DNA of 64,000 nt. Source: Rugamonas apoptosis (GTDB lineage: Bacteria; Pseudomonadota; Gammaproteobacteria; Burkholderiales; Burkholderiaceae_D). How positions within the stretch are numbered: position 1 is the first letter of the stretch; each line of letters starts with the position of its first letter. The translations under genes and the position numbers were made by a program. The notes under the pieces are model-generated. The model was not told the DNA's origin, ran no database searches, and was given only the letters and a program-made list of their open reading frames with translations. Below, piece by piece: positions 23,803 through 30,880 of the stretch. Location of the stretch: contig NZ_JACEZU010000010.1 in assembly GCF_014042355.1 (NCBI RefSeq), forward strand, positions 62,001-126,000, given 5' to 3'.

Positions 23803-25142
23803 GCCGGCACCTCCACGGCGGGTGCACGGGCCGCCACCGCGGCAGCGGCAGCGGCGGCGCAACTGGCGTCGTGCGCATAGTGGCGGCGCGCGTACCAGAA
23901 CACGCCGGCCGCAGCGATGCTCACCAACGGCACCAGCTGGAACGCCGTGGCCAGGCCCAGGCGGTCTGCCAGCACGCCCGTCAGGAACGGGCCTGGCGCG
24001 AGGCCCAGCAGGTTATTGGCCAAGGTCAGCGTGGCGAAGGCCGTGCCGTGGATCGAGCGGTGCGTGAGGTTGGCCACCATGGCGCCAGCCGGCCCCGTGG
24101 TGCCGGCGGCCAGGAACATGCCGGCGCCGATCAGGGCCAATTGCAGTGCGCCCGGCGCCATGGCGAAGGCCGCCGACAACAGCACGCAGCTGCCCAGGCA
24201 GTAGGCGATGGCCAGCGTGATCTTGCGCGGTGGCGAATGGCGGCACAAACGGTCGCTCAACATGCCGCACAGGACCATGCCGGCGCCGCTGGCCAGCACC
24301 ACCGCCGCCGCACCGGCGCCGGCGCGGTCGGCGCCCATGGCGTAATAGCGGTTCATGAAGCTGGGCATCCAGACGATGAAGGTGCCGCCCACGAACAACT
24401 GCAAGCCGCTGCCCACATAGGCGGCGCGCACGGAACGGCTGCCAAACAGGCTGCCCAGCGGCAGGCGGACCGGTTTGCCGTCCGCCCCGCCCTGCCCGCG
24501 CGCGGCACCTTGCGCGCCCTGTGGCGCAATACGGCCTTCCTTGACGATGATGGGGTACAGCACGGCCAGCGCCAGCCCGAACAAGGCCATGCCGGCGAAG
24601 GCCCAGCGCCAGCCGATATGGGCCGCGATGCCGCCGCCGAGCGCCATGCCCAGCACGGAACCAAACATGCCGCCCGCCATGAAGGCGCCCGTCAGCGTGG
24701 CCCGCATATGCTTGGGGAACACGGACAGCACCACGGCGATACCCACGCTGCCGTAGGCCGCCTCGCCCACGCCCACCAGGAAGCGGGCGGCGAACATCTG
24801 GTTGTAGTCCTGCGCCAGGCCGCAGCCCAGCGTGGCCAGGCTCCACAGCACGGCCATCAGGGCCAGGCTGCGTACCCGCCCCCAGCGGTCGGCCAGCAGC
24901 GACAGGGGGAAGGTGAGCAAGCCCACCATCAAGGCCACGATGCCGCTCAAGAGTCCGAGGCGAGCGTCGCTCAGTTGCCATTCCACTTTCAACAGGGGGA
25001 ATACGGCGTTGAGCACCTGGCGCGACATGTAGTCGGAGATCAGCAAGCCAAAGCTCAGCGCGAATACGATCCACGCGTAATAGCGCGGAACGTTGGGGTT
25101 GTCGTCGGCCAGGCCGTCGTCGGAGGGAGTGTGATATGCCAT
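23799..25142 (-). CDS. MFS transporter
   Basis: A 447-residue permease with two six-helix halves. The MFS loop motif is visible after TM2 (LSLLADRWGRVRSLALMAVL), and the segment before it contains SDYMSRQVLNAVFPLLKVEW, typical of the aromatic-acid or anion:cation symporter branches. The central loop (about residues 200-230) is charged and Gly-rich. It probably imports or exports the pathway's small organic acid. Its stop overlaps the DsbA-like start. An intrinsic terminator lies between it and the upstream BKACE gene, so its expression depends on read-through or on a short promoter at 25143-25171. Confidence 0.87.
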   Translation of the reverse strand: MAYHTPSDDGLADDNPNVPRYYAWIVFALSFGLLISDYMSRQVLNAVFPLLKVEWQLSDARLGLLSGIVALMVGLLTFPLSLLADRWGRVRSLALMAVLWSLATLGCGLAQDYNQMFAARFLVGVGEAAYGSVGIAVVLSVFPKHMRATLTGAFMAGGMFGSVLGMALGGGIAAHIGWRWAFAGMALFGLALAVLYPIIVKEGRIAPQGAQGAARGQGGADGKPVRLPLGSLFGSRSVRAAYVGSGLQLFVGGTFIVWMPSFMNRYYAMGADRAGAGAAAVVLASGAGMVLCGMLSDRLCRHSPPRKITLAIAYCLGSCVLLSAAFAMAPGALQLALIGAGMFLAAGTTGPAGAMVANLTHRSIHGTAFATLTLANNLLGLAPGPFLTGVLADRLGLATAFQLVPLVSIAAAGVFWYARRHYAHDASCAAAAAAAVAARAPAVEVPA

Positions 25143-25171
25143 GATCTGCCTTCAATCCGTTTCACGAGATG

Positions 25172-25210
25172 AAAAAAAAGCCGGCACTGGCATTATGCTC
25201 CAGCGCCGGC
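25172..25210 (-). terminator. Intrinsic terminator between BKACE and MFS genes
   Basis: Read on the minus strand, GCCGGCGCTGG and CCAGTGCCGGC pair over 11 bp (one G-U) around a 9-base loop and are followed by eight T residues. It starts 14 bases after the BKACE stop. It would end or attenuate the oxidoreductase-dioxygenase-BKACE transcript before the transporter part of the operon. Confidence 0.85.
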
Positions 25211-25223
25211 CCCGGTTGCGGGA

Positions 25224-26276
25224 TCAGGTCCGCAACGGCACGTTTTTCTGGCCGGGCCGGCGGTTGGGCGCCATGCCGTTCATGCGCAGCGTCTCCTCGG
25301 CATCCTTGTACTGCACGCCGATCTTGTAGATGGCGCGCGCCTCCTTGCCATTGGCCACCTCGCGCCCCAGTTCGCGCGCCACGCGCACGCACTGCTCGAT
25401 CTGCTGCACGGAAGTCATGCGCTGGCCGTGCTGGTCGATCAGCGTGTCTTCGATGCCGCAACGGGGATGGAAGCCCATCGCCATCGACATCATGTTAAAC
25501 GGCAGCACGTTCTTGAGCAGCGATTCGGCCGTGATGCAAGCGCCTTCCGGTGCGCGGCGGATGAAGTCCATGAAGTTGAACGGATTGGGGCCGTCGAAGC
25601 CGCCGCCGATACCGATCCAGGTCAGGTTCAGCGGGCCGTGGTAGACGCCGCGGCGCACCAGGCGGTCCAGCGTTTCCAGCGCATGCATGCCGGTCAGCTG
25701 GAAGTGCGGTTGAATGTTGGCCGCCTGCAGGCGGCGCAGGTGTTCCTCCACCCACGCCGGGCCGGCCGGCACCGTCATTTCGCTGTAGGCCGCGTGCATC
25801 ATGGGCGAAGCCAGCGAAGTGCCAGCCAGGTACTCGGGATAGAGCAGCTCCATGATGTTCATCTGGGTGGTGTTGATGGCCACCGTCACCTGGTCCGGCT
25901 TGGGGTCCAGGTCGGCCAGCATGTGGCGGGTGTCGTCGCTCAGCCATTTGGCGGCCTGGCCGTCGTCTTCCGGCGCGAACGAGATCGAGCCGCCCACCTG
26001 GATGATCATGTCCGGCACGCGGGCGCGCACGCCGGCGATCAGCTCATTGAACTTGGACAGGCGCTTGGAGCCCTTGCCATCGAGTTCGCGCACATGCAGG
26101 TGCAGCACGGTGGCGCCGGCGTTGTAGCAGTCCACCGCCTTCTGGATCTGTTCCTCCATCGTCACCGGAACGTCTTCCGGAAAATCCTCCGGCGCCCACT
26201 CCGGGCCGTACGGGGCCACGGTGATGACTACTTTGTCCTGGTTCTCGGGGTGCAGGGAATCGTCGAGAAATTGCAT
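25224..26276 (-). CDS. Beta-keto acid cleavage enzyme (BKACE, DUF849 family)
   Basis: A 350-residue TIM-barrel protein of the 3-keto-5-aminohexanoate cleavage enzyme family. The zinc-binding HLHVRE is at residues 59-64, preceded by ITVAPYGPEW and EEQIQKAVDCYNAGA. MIIQVGGS and the late ACITAESLLKNVLPFN region are also family-typical. BKACEs condense a beta-keto acid with acetyl-CoA to give acetoacetate and a new acyl-CoA. The insertion around SFAPEDDGQ and the length of 350 (usual about 275-310) suggest a sub-branch with a different substrate pocket. AGGAG precedes the ATG. It is co-transcribed with the dioxygenase and oxidoreductase upstream. Confidence 0.88.
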   Translation of the reverse strand: MQFLDDSLHPENQDKVVITVAPYGPEWAPEDFPEDVPVTMEEQIQKAVDCYNAGATVLHLHVRELDGKGSKRLSKFNELIAGVRARVPDMIIQVGGSISFAPEDDGQAAKWLSDDTRHMLADLDPKPDQVTVAINTTQMNIMELLYPEYLAGTSLASPMMHAAYSEMTVPAGPAWVEEHLRRLQAANIQPHFQLTGMHALETLDRLVRRGVYHGPLNLTWIGIGGGFDGPNPFNFMDFIRRAPEGACITAESLLKNVLPFNMMSMAMGFHPRCGIEDTLIDQHGQRMTSVQQIEQCVRVARELGREVANGKEARAIYKIGVQYKDAEETLRMNGMAPNRRPGQKNVPLRT

Positions 26277-26323
26277 GCTTGTCTCCTGTTGAATTGGTGC
26301 GGTATTTTTTTGTCAATTGGTGT

Positions 26324-27172
26324 TCAGACCGGTACGTCGCCGATGATGCCGGCCCGCTCCATCTTGCGGTGGCAGGGCGGATAGTCCATCACGGCGTAGT
26401 GCTGGGTCGAGCGGTTATCCCAGATGGCCACGCTGTTCGGTTTCCAGCGCCAGCGCACCTGGAACTCCGGCACGTAGGCCTGGCTGATCAGGTAGCTGAG
26501 CAGGTTGCCGGCGCCTGGATTGGCGTCCTGGCCAAAGCGCACCCGGCCCGGCGTGTGGTAGTTGGTGATGTGGGTGGTGAAGGCGTTCACGAACAGGATC
26601 TTCTCGCCCGTCTCGGGATGGATCCGCACCACGGGATGTTCGGCGTCCGGAAATTGGGCCTTGAGGGCCAGCCGGCGCTCGATCGGCATGGCCGCGCCGA
26701 AGCTGGCTTCAATGCTGTGGCGGGCGCGCAGGCCTTCAATGCGCTGCTTGACGTCGTCAGGCAAACGCTCGTAGGCCAGCGCCATGTTGGCCCACATGGT
26801 GTCGCCCCCCACGGGCGGGCATTCGACGCAGCGCAGCACGGCCCCGAACTGGGGCGCGGCGCGCCAGGTGGTGTCGGCGTGCCAGGCGTTCTCGTAGCGG
26901 TCGTTGGGCTGGTCCGGGTTCTTGTAGATGCGCACCAGACCGGGGTTTTCCGGATCGCTGCCGGCCACCGGATGGTCTTCCAGCTCGCCGAAGCGGCGCG
27001 CGAAGGCCACGTGTTCGGCACGGCTGAAATCCTGGTCGCGCAGGAACAGCACGCGGTGCTTGAGCAGCAGCGCCCGCAGTTCGGCGAACAGGCCGTCGTC
27101 ATGGATGGCCTGTTCCAGCTTCACGTCCAGCAGCTCGGCGCCGATGGCGCAAGTCAGTTGTTCCACTCGCAT
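26324..27172 (-). CDS. TauD/TfdA-family Fe(II)/2-oxoglutarate dioxygenase
   Basis: A 282-residue enzyme. The iron-binding HxD is H98-A-D100 in NAWHADTTW, and the distal His is in STQHYAVMDY near residue 258. The 2-oxoglutarate-binding Arg should be in CHRKMERAGI. GAVLRCVECPPVGGDTMWAN and LFVNAFTTHI are family-typical. TauD, TfdA and AtsK members hydroxylate next to sulfonate, ether or sulfate-ester groups and cause C-S or C-O bond breakage. With yeiH in the same block, an organosulfur substrate is possible but not shown. GAGGAGAA precedes the ATG. The oxidoreductase gene ends 10 bases upstream. Confidence 0.92.
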   Translation of the reverse strand: MRVEQLTCAIGAELLDVKLEQAIHDDGLFAELRALLLKHRVLFLRDQDFSRAEHVAFARRFGELEDHPVAGSDPENPGLVRIYKNPDQPNDRYENAWHADTTWRAAPQFGAVLRCVECPPVGGDTMWANMALAYERLPDDVKQRIEGLRARHSIEASFGAAMPIERRLALKAQFPDAEHPVVRIHPETGEKILFVNAFTTHITNYHTPGRVRFGQDANPGAGNLLSYLISQAYVPEFQVRWRWKPNSVAIWDNRSTQHYAVMDYPPCHRKMERAGIIGDVPV

Positions 27173-27182
27173 GGCGTTCTCC

Positions 27183-28163
27183 TCAGATCACGAAAATGGA
27201 TGAACCGGTGGTCTTGCGTGATTCCAGGTCGCGGTGCGCCTGGACCGCGTCGGCCAGCGGGTAGTACTGGTTGATCTCGATCTTGATGCGGCCAGCGCCC
27301 ACGTGGTCGAACAGTTCGCCCGCCAGGTCGGCTTTCTCGGCTGGATCGGCAATGTAGTCGGCCAGCGCGGGACGGGTCAGGAACAGCGAGCCTTTCATGG
27401 CCAGCAGCACCGGATCGAACGGTGGAATCGGGCCGGAAGCCGTGCCCACGCACACCATCAGGCCGCGCTTGCGCAGCGAATCGAGCGAGGACATGAAGGT
27501 GTTCTTACCCACACTGTCGAACACCACGTCCACGCCACGCCCGCCGGTGATCTCGCGCACCCGCTTGGCCACGTCCTCGGTGCTGTAGTTGATCACATGG
27601 TCGCAGCCATGCGCCATCGCCATCTCGGCCTTGGCGGCAGTCGATACGGTGCCGATCACGGTCAGGCCCAGCAGCTTGGCCCATTGCGACACGATCAGGC
27701 CCACGCCACCGGCGGCGGCGTGCAGCAGCACCGTGTCGCCGGCGCGGAAGTCGTGGATGCGGCGCATCAGGTAAGCCGAGGTCAGGCCGCGCATGGTCAT
27801 GGCGGCCGCCGTCTCGAAGGCGATGGTTTCGGGCAGCTTGATCAGCGGCGCGGCCGAAATCACGCGCTCGGTGCTGTAGGCGCCCAGGGTGTTGAGGAAG
27901 CCGGTGTAGGTCACGCGGTCGCCCAGCGCCAGACCCGTCACGCCCTCGCCCAGCGCCACCACCACACCAGCCGCCTCCACGCCGATACCGTTCGGCAGCG
28001 GGACCGGATAGGTGCCATTGCGGAAGTAGGTGTCGGCGTAGTTCAGGCCCACGGCCACATGGCGCACGCGCACTTCACCGGGACCCGGCTGGCCCACTTC
28101 CACCTCTTCCAGGTACAGTACTTCCGGCCCGCCGGTCGCATTGAAACGCACTGCCTTTGCCAT
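27183..28163 (-). CDS. Zinc-free quinone oxidoreductase (MDR family)
   Basis: A 326-residue medium-chain dehydrogenase/reductase. The N-terminal GroES-like half contains GLNYADTYFRNG and PLPNGIGVEAAGVV. The NADPH-binding half has TVLLHAAAGGVGLIVSQWAK. The catalytic and structural Cys/His zinc ligands of alcohol dehydrogenases are absent, as in QOR/Qor proteins. It would reduce quinones or alpha,beta-unsaturated carbonyls with NADPH. It is the first gene of the downstream operon. Its leader contains a 93-bp MITE-like element and, beyond it, the paired 21-bp-spaced repeats. GAGGAGAA precedes ATG 28163. Confidence 0.9.
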   Translation of the reverse strand: MAKAVRFNATGGPEVLYLEEVEVGQPGPGEVRVRHVAVGLNYADTYFRNGTYPVPLPNGIGVEAAGVVVALGEGVTGLALGDRVTYTGFLNTLGAYSTERVISAAPLIKLPETIAFETAAAMTMRGLTSAYLMRRIHDFRAGDTVLLHAAAGGVGLIVSQWAKLLGLTVIGTVSTAAKAEMAMAHGCDHVINYSTEDVAKRVREITGGRGVDVVFDSVGKNTFMSSLDSLRKRGLMVCVGTASGPIPPFDPVLLAMKGSLFLTRPALADYIADPAEKADLAGELFDHVGAGRIKIEINQYYPLADAVQAHRDLESRKTTGSSIFVI

Positions 28164-28225
28164 GCTTGTTCTCCTCAGATTTGTTGGTACGCCGGCAGCG
28201 CATGCCGGCCTGTCCTGCCTTGCTT

Positions 28226-28318
28226 AGAGACTGTTTCAAAATGAGCGCGGCGACGAAGACAGTGCGCTTGCACGGCGAGGAGCCGCAACGACGCTGCGAT
28301 CTTTTTGAAACGGTCTCT
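28226..28318. mobile_element. 93-bp MITE-like element
   Basis: Terminal inverted repeats AGAGACTGTTTCAAAA (28226-28241) and TTTTTGAAACGGTCTCT (28302-28318) match with one mismatch over 16 bases. The interior can fold at TTGCACGGC / GCCGCAA (28269-28287). It contains no gene. It sits in the predicted 5' leader of the quinone oxidoreductase operon, between its -10 at 28331-28336 and the start codon. I recognise the ends as resembling a short dispersed repeat of this bacterial group; no target duplication is obvious beyond TTA/TA. Confidence 0.55.
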
Positions 28319-28330
28319 TACTGTGAATTC

Positions 28331-28398
28331 AGTATAGACGGGGCTCATTGCCCCAACCATGCATCCCGCGACAGTGACTTTTCATTTCGCGACAGTGG
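28331..28398 (-). promoter_or_regulatory. Putative AraC-type promoter of the downstream operon
   Basis: Two direct repeats, CATCCCGCGACAGTGA (28362-28377) and CATTTCGCGACAGTGG (28383-28398), start 21 bp apart. On the minus strand they are followed after 25 bases by the -10 TATACT (28336-28331); the -35 position (TGGTTG) is poor. The same arrangement occurs before the DUF1302 gene. The distal repeat overlaps the last codons of the hydrolase gene. Confidence 0.65.
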
Positions 28399-28960
28399 CG
28401 GCCAAAACCTGCACTTGTGCGATCAGCGCTTCGGCCCGCGGCCATGGCCCATAGCCGGCGGCCGGGTTCAGGTGGCCCACGGCGCCCAGTTCCACCACCT
28501 GGCTGCCCCAATCAACGGCCATGCGGTGCACCGCCTCCAGGCTGGCCAGGTGGTCGTTGCTGCTGGCGGCCACGATGCTGGGGAACGGCAGCCGGGTGCG
28601 CGGCAGCGGCGACCAGCCGTGTTCGCGCAGCGTGTCCGGTTGCGGGTAATTGGCCGGCCAGCTGGCCTCCAGGTCCGGCGGCGTGACCAGCAGCGCGCCC
28701 AGGATGGGGCGGTTGTGGCGCGCCGCCCAGTGGGCCACCATCAACACGCCGGCGCTGTGGGCCACCAGGATCACCGGGCCGTCGATGGCGGCCAGGGCAC
28801 GCTCGATGGCTTCCACCCGGGCCGCGCAGCTGAGGCCATTTTCCGTCAACGGCGGCACCGAGCGCGCACCCGGCGTGCCCGCCTGGAGCAGGGTTTGCCA
28901 GTGTTCCGGCACGTGGTCGCGCAGGCCGGGGACGATCAGCAAGGTTGGTTTGGTTGTCAT
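28382..28960 (-). CDS. RBBP9/YdeN-type serine hydrolase
   Basis: A 192-residue alpha/beta-hydrolase. The strand LLIVPGLRDHVPEHWQ at the N-terminus is typical of PF06821. The nucleophile Ser69 lies in VAHSAG, and the acid and base are in SSNDHLAS (about 137) and GAVGHLNPAAGYG (about 163). The substrate is unknown; small esters or thioesters are possible. It is the last gene of the DUF1302 operon, 25 bases after the acyl-CoA ligase, and its 3' end contains the distal half of the next operon's regulatory repeat. Confidence 0.85.
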   Translation of the reverse strand: MTTKPTLLIVPGLRDHVPEHWQTLLQAGTPGARSVPPLTENGLSCAARVEAIERALAAIDGPVILVAHSAGVLMVAHWAARHNRPILGALLVTPPDLEASWPANYPQPDTLREHGWSPLPRTRLPFPSIVAASSNDHLASLEAVHRMAVDWGSQVVELGAVGHLNPAAGYGPWPRAEALIAQVQVLAATVAK

Positions 28961-28985
28961 ATCGGTTCTCTCGTCGGCGGTGGTG

Positions 28986-30626
28986 TCAGTGCTGGCCCGG
29001 CAGGCGGTAGTCGCGGAACATCTCGCGCAGCTTCATCTTCTGCAGTTTGCCGGTGGCCGTATGCGGCAACTCCTCCACGAACACCACGTCGTCCGGCCGC
29101 CACCACTTGGCGACCCGGCTTTCCAGGTGGGCCAGCAGTTCATCGCGCGTCACTTCACGGCCGGCCTTGCGCACGGCCACCAGCAGCGGACGTTCCTGCC
29201 ACGTCGGATGGGCGATGCCGATCACGGCCGCCTCGGCCACGTCCGGATGGTCCATGGCCGCGTTTTCCAGGTCGATCGACGAGATCCACTCGCCGCCGGA
29301 CTTGATCACGTCCTTGGCGCGGTCGGTGATGAGCATGTAGCCGTCCGCGTCGATGGTGGCCACGTCGCCCGTGTCAAAGTAGCCGTCCGCGTCCAGCACC
29401 TGGCCGCCTTCGCCGCCGAAGTAGCCGCTGGCGATCCAGGGGCCGCGCACTTTCAGGTGGCCGAACGCCACGCCGTCATGGGGCAGCGCCTTGCCGTCGT
29501 CGTCCGTAATCTTCAGCGTCACGCCGAACACCGCCCTGCCCTGCTTCATCTGCAGCTTGTGGCGCTCGGCGGCTGGCAGCGACGCGTGCTTGGGCAGCAG
29601 TTTGCACACCGTGCCCAGTGGCGACATCTCCGTCATGCCCCAGGCGTGGATCACGGTGGCGCCGAAACCTTGTTCGAAGCGCTCGATCATGGACAGCGGC
29701 GCGGCCGCGCCGCCGATCACGCAGCGCGTCATGCACAGTTCCGCGCGCGGGTCCAGCTGCTGCGTCTCCACATGGCGGAACAGCATCAGCCACACGGTGG
29801 GCACGCCCAGCGACAGCGTCACGCGCTCCTCGCGCATCAGCTCATAGATGCTCTTGCCGTCCATCTGTGGGCCGGGCAGCACCAGCTTGGCGCCGCACAG
29901 CGCGCCCGCGTACGGCATACCCCATGCGTTCACGTGGAACATGGGCACCACCACCAGCGCCGAATCGGCGGCCGACACGGCCAGGCCGTCCGTGCTGCAC
30001 ACTGCCATCGCGTGCAGCACCGTCGAGCGGTGCGAGTACAGCACGCCCTTGGGGTGGCCCGTGGTGCCGGAGGTGTAGCACAGGGTGGCGGCGCTGTTCT
30101 CGTCGAATTCAGGCCAAGCGTATTGTTCGCTCTCCGGCGCGATCAGGTCCTCGTAGCACAGCAGATTGGGGATGCTCGCGGCCGGCATGTGGGCACGGTC
30201 CGTCATGGCGATGAAACCCTTCACGCCCGTCATGGCGGGCGCCAGCTGTTCGATCAGGGCGGCGAAACCGATGTCGAAGAACAGGTACTGGTCCTGCGCA
30301 TGGTTGACGATGTAGGTGATCTGCTCGGCGAACAGGCGTGGATTGATGGTATGCAGCACGGCGCCCATGCCGGACACGGCGTAGTACAACTCCATGTGGC
30401 GGTAGCCGTTCCAGGCCAGCGTGGCCACCCGTTCCCCGGGCTGCACGCCCAGGCGGGTCAGCGCGTTGGCCATCTGGCGCGAACGCCGGGCCACCGAGCC
30501 GTAAGTGCTGCGCTGCAGCGGCCCCTCACTGGAGCGCGAGACGATCTCCCGTTCTGGGTGGTTGAGGCAGGCGTGTTCGATCAGCGAAGACACCAGCAAC
30601 GATTGATGTTGCATCAGGCCTAGCAT
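28986..30626 (-). CDS. Acyl-CoA ligase (AMP-forming, long-chain type)
   Basis: A 546-residue ANL-superfamily ligase. The P-loop YTSGTTGHPKGVLYSHRST, the adenine motif HAWGMTEMSPLG, and DADGYFDTGDVATIDADGY (A7/A8 region) are present. The catalytic Lys is near the C-terminus in TATGKLQKMKLRE. It activates a carboxylic acid to its CoA ester in two steps with ATP; similarity favours medium- or long-chain acids. AGGAG precedes ATG 30626; a longer in-frame reading to 30857 has no ribosome site and overlaps the preceding gene. It probably activates the compound handled by the neighbouring envelope proteins. Confidence 0.93.
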   Translation of the reverse strand: MLGLMQHQSLLVSSLIEHACLNHPEREIVSRSSEGPLQRSTYGSVARRSRQMANALTRLGVQPGERVATLAWNGYRHMELYYAVSGMGAVLHTINPRLFAEQITYIVNHAQDQYLFFDIGFAALIEQLAPAMTGVKGFIAMTDRAHMPAASIPNLLCYEDLIAPESEQYAWPEFDENSAATLCYTSGTTGHPKGVLYSHRSTVLHAMAVCSTDGLAVSAADSALVVVPMFHVNAWGMPYAGALCGAKLVLPGPQMDGKSIYELMREERVTLSLGVPTVWLMLFRHVETQQLDPRAELCMTRCVIGGAAAPLSMIERFEQGFGATVIHAWGMTEMSPLGTVCKLLPKHASLPAAERHKLQMKQGRAVFGVTLKITDDDGKALPHDGVAFGHLKVRGPWIASGYFGGEGGQVLDADGYFDTGDVATIDADGYMLITDRAKDVIKSGGEWISSIDLENAAMDHPDVAEAAVIGIAHPTWQERPLLVAVRKAGREVTRDELLAHLESRVAKWWRPDDVVFVEELPHTATGKLQKMKLREMFRDYRLPGQH

Positions 30627-30643
30627 TGCAGACTCCTTCTGTT

Positions 30644-30880
30644 TTATTTGACTGAATTTTTTGGCGACGACTTGGGCACGGGCTTGGACGGCAGCAGGCA
30701 TAGTCGCACGGTGGCGGCGAACCAGCGCCCGCCCATGCGCCCGCGCAGGCCGCGCCGGTTCATGGCGGCGGCGATGGCGCCGAACGAGGCGCCGGCCGCC
30801 CGCAACCGACGCAGCTCGGCCACCAGGGCCGGCTCCGGCGGCTGCCAGGCGCCACAAGTACTTGGGGTATCAGGCGGCAT
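30644..30880 (-). CDS. Small helix-turn-helix-like protein (recombinase-type motif)
   Basis: A 78-residue basic protein. Residues about 18-60 (LVAELRRLRAAGASFGAIAA, AMNRRGLRGRMGGRWFAATV) resemble the DNA-binding 'recombinase' segment of large serine recombinases: a helix, IA..(L/M)NRRG, G.W....V. No catalytic domain is present. ATG 30880 shares a base with the TAA of the RND gene (TAATG), so it is translated with it. It may be a small regulator captured in the operon or a relic; no function is known. Confidence 0.6.
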   Translation of the reverse strand: MPPDTPSTCGAWQPPEPALVAELRRLRAAGASFGAIAAAMNRRGLRGRMGGRWFAATVRLCLLPSKPVPKSSPKNSVK

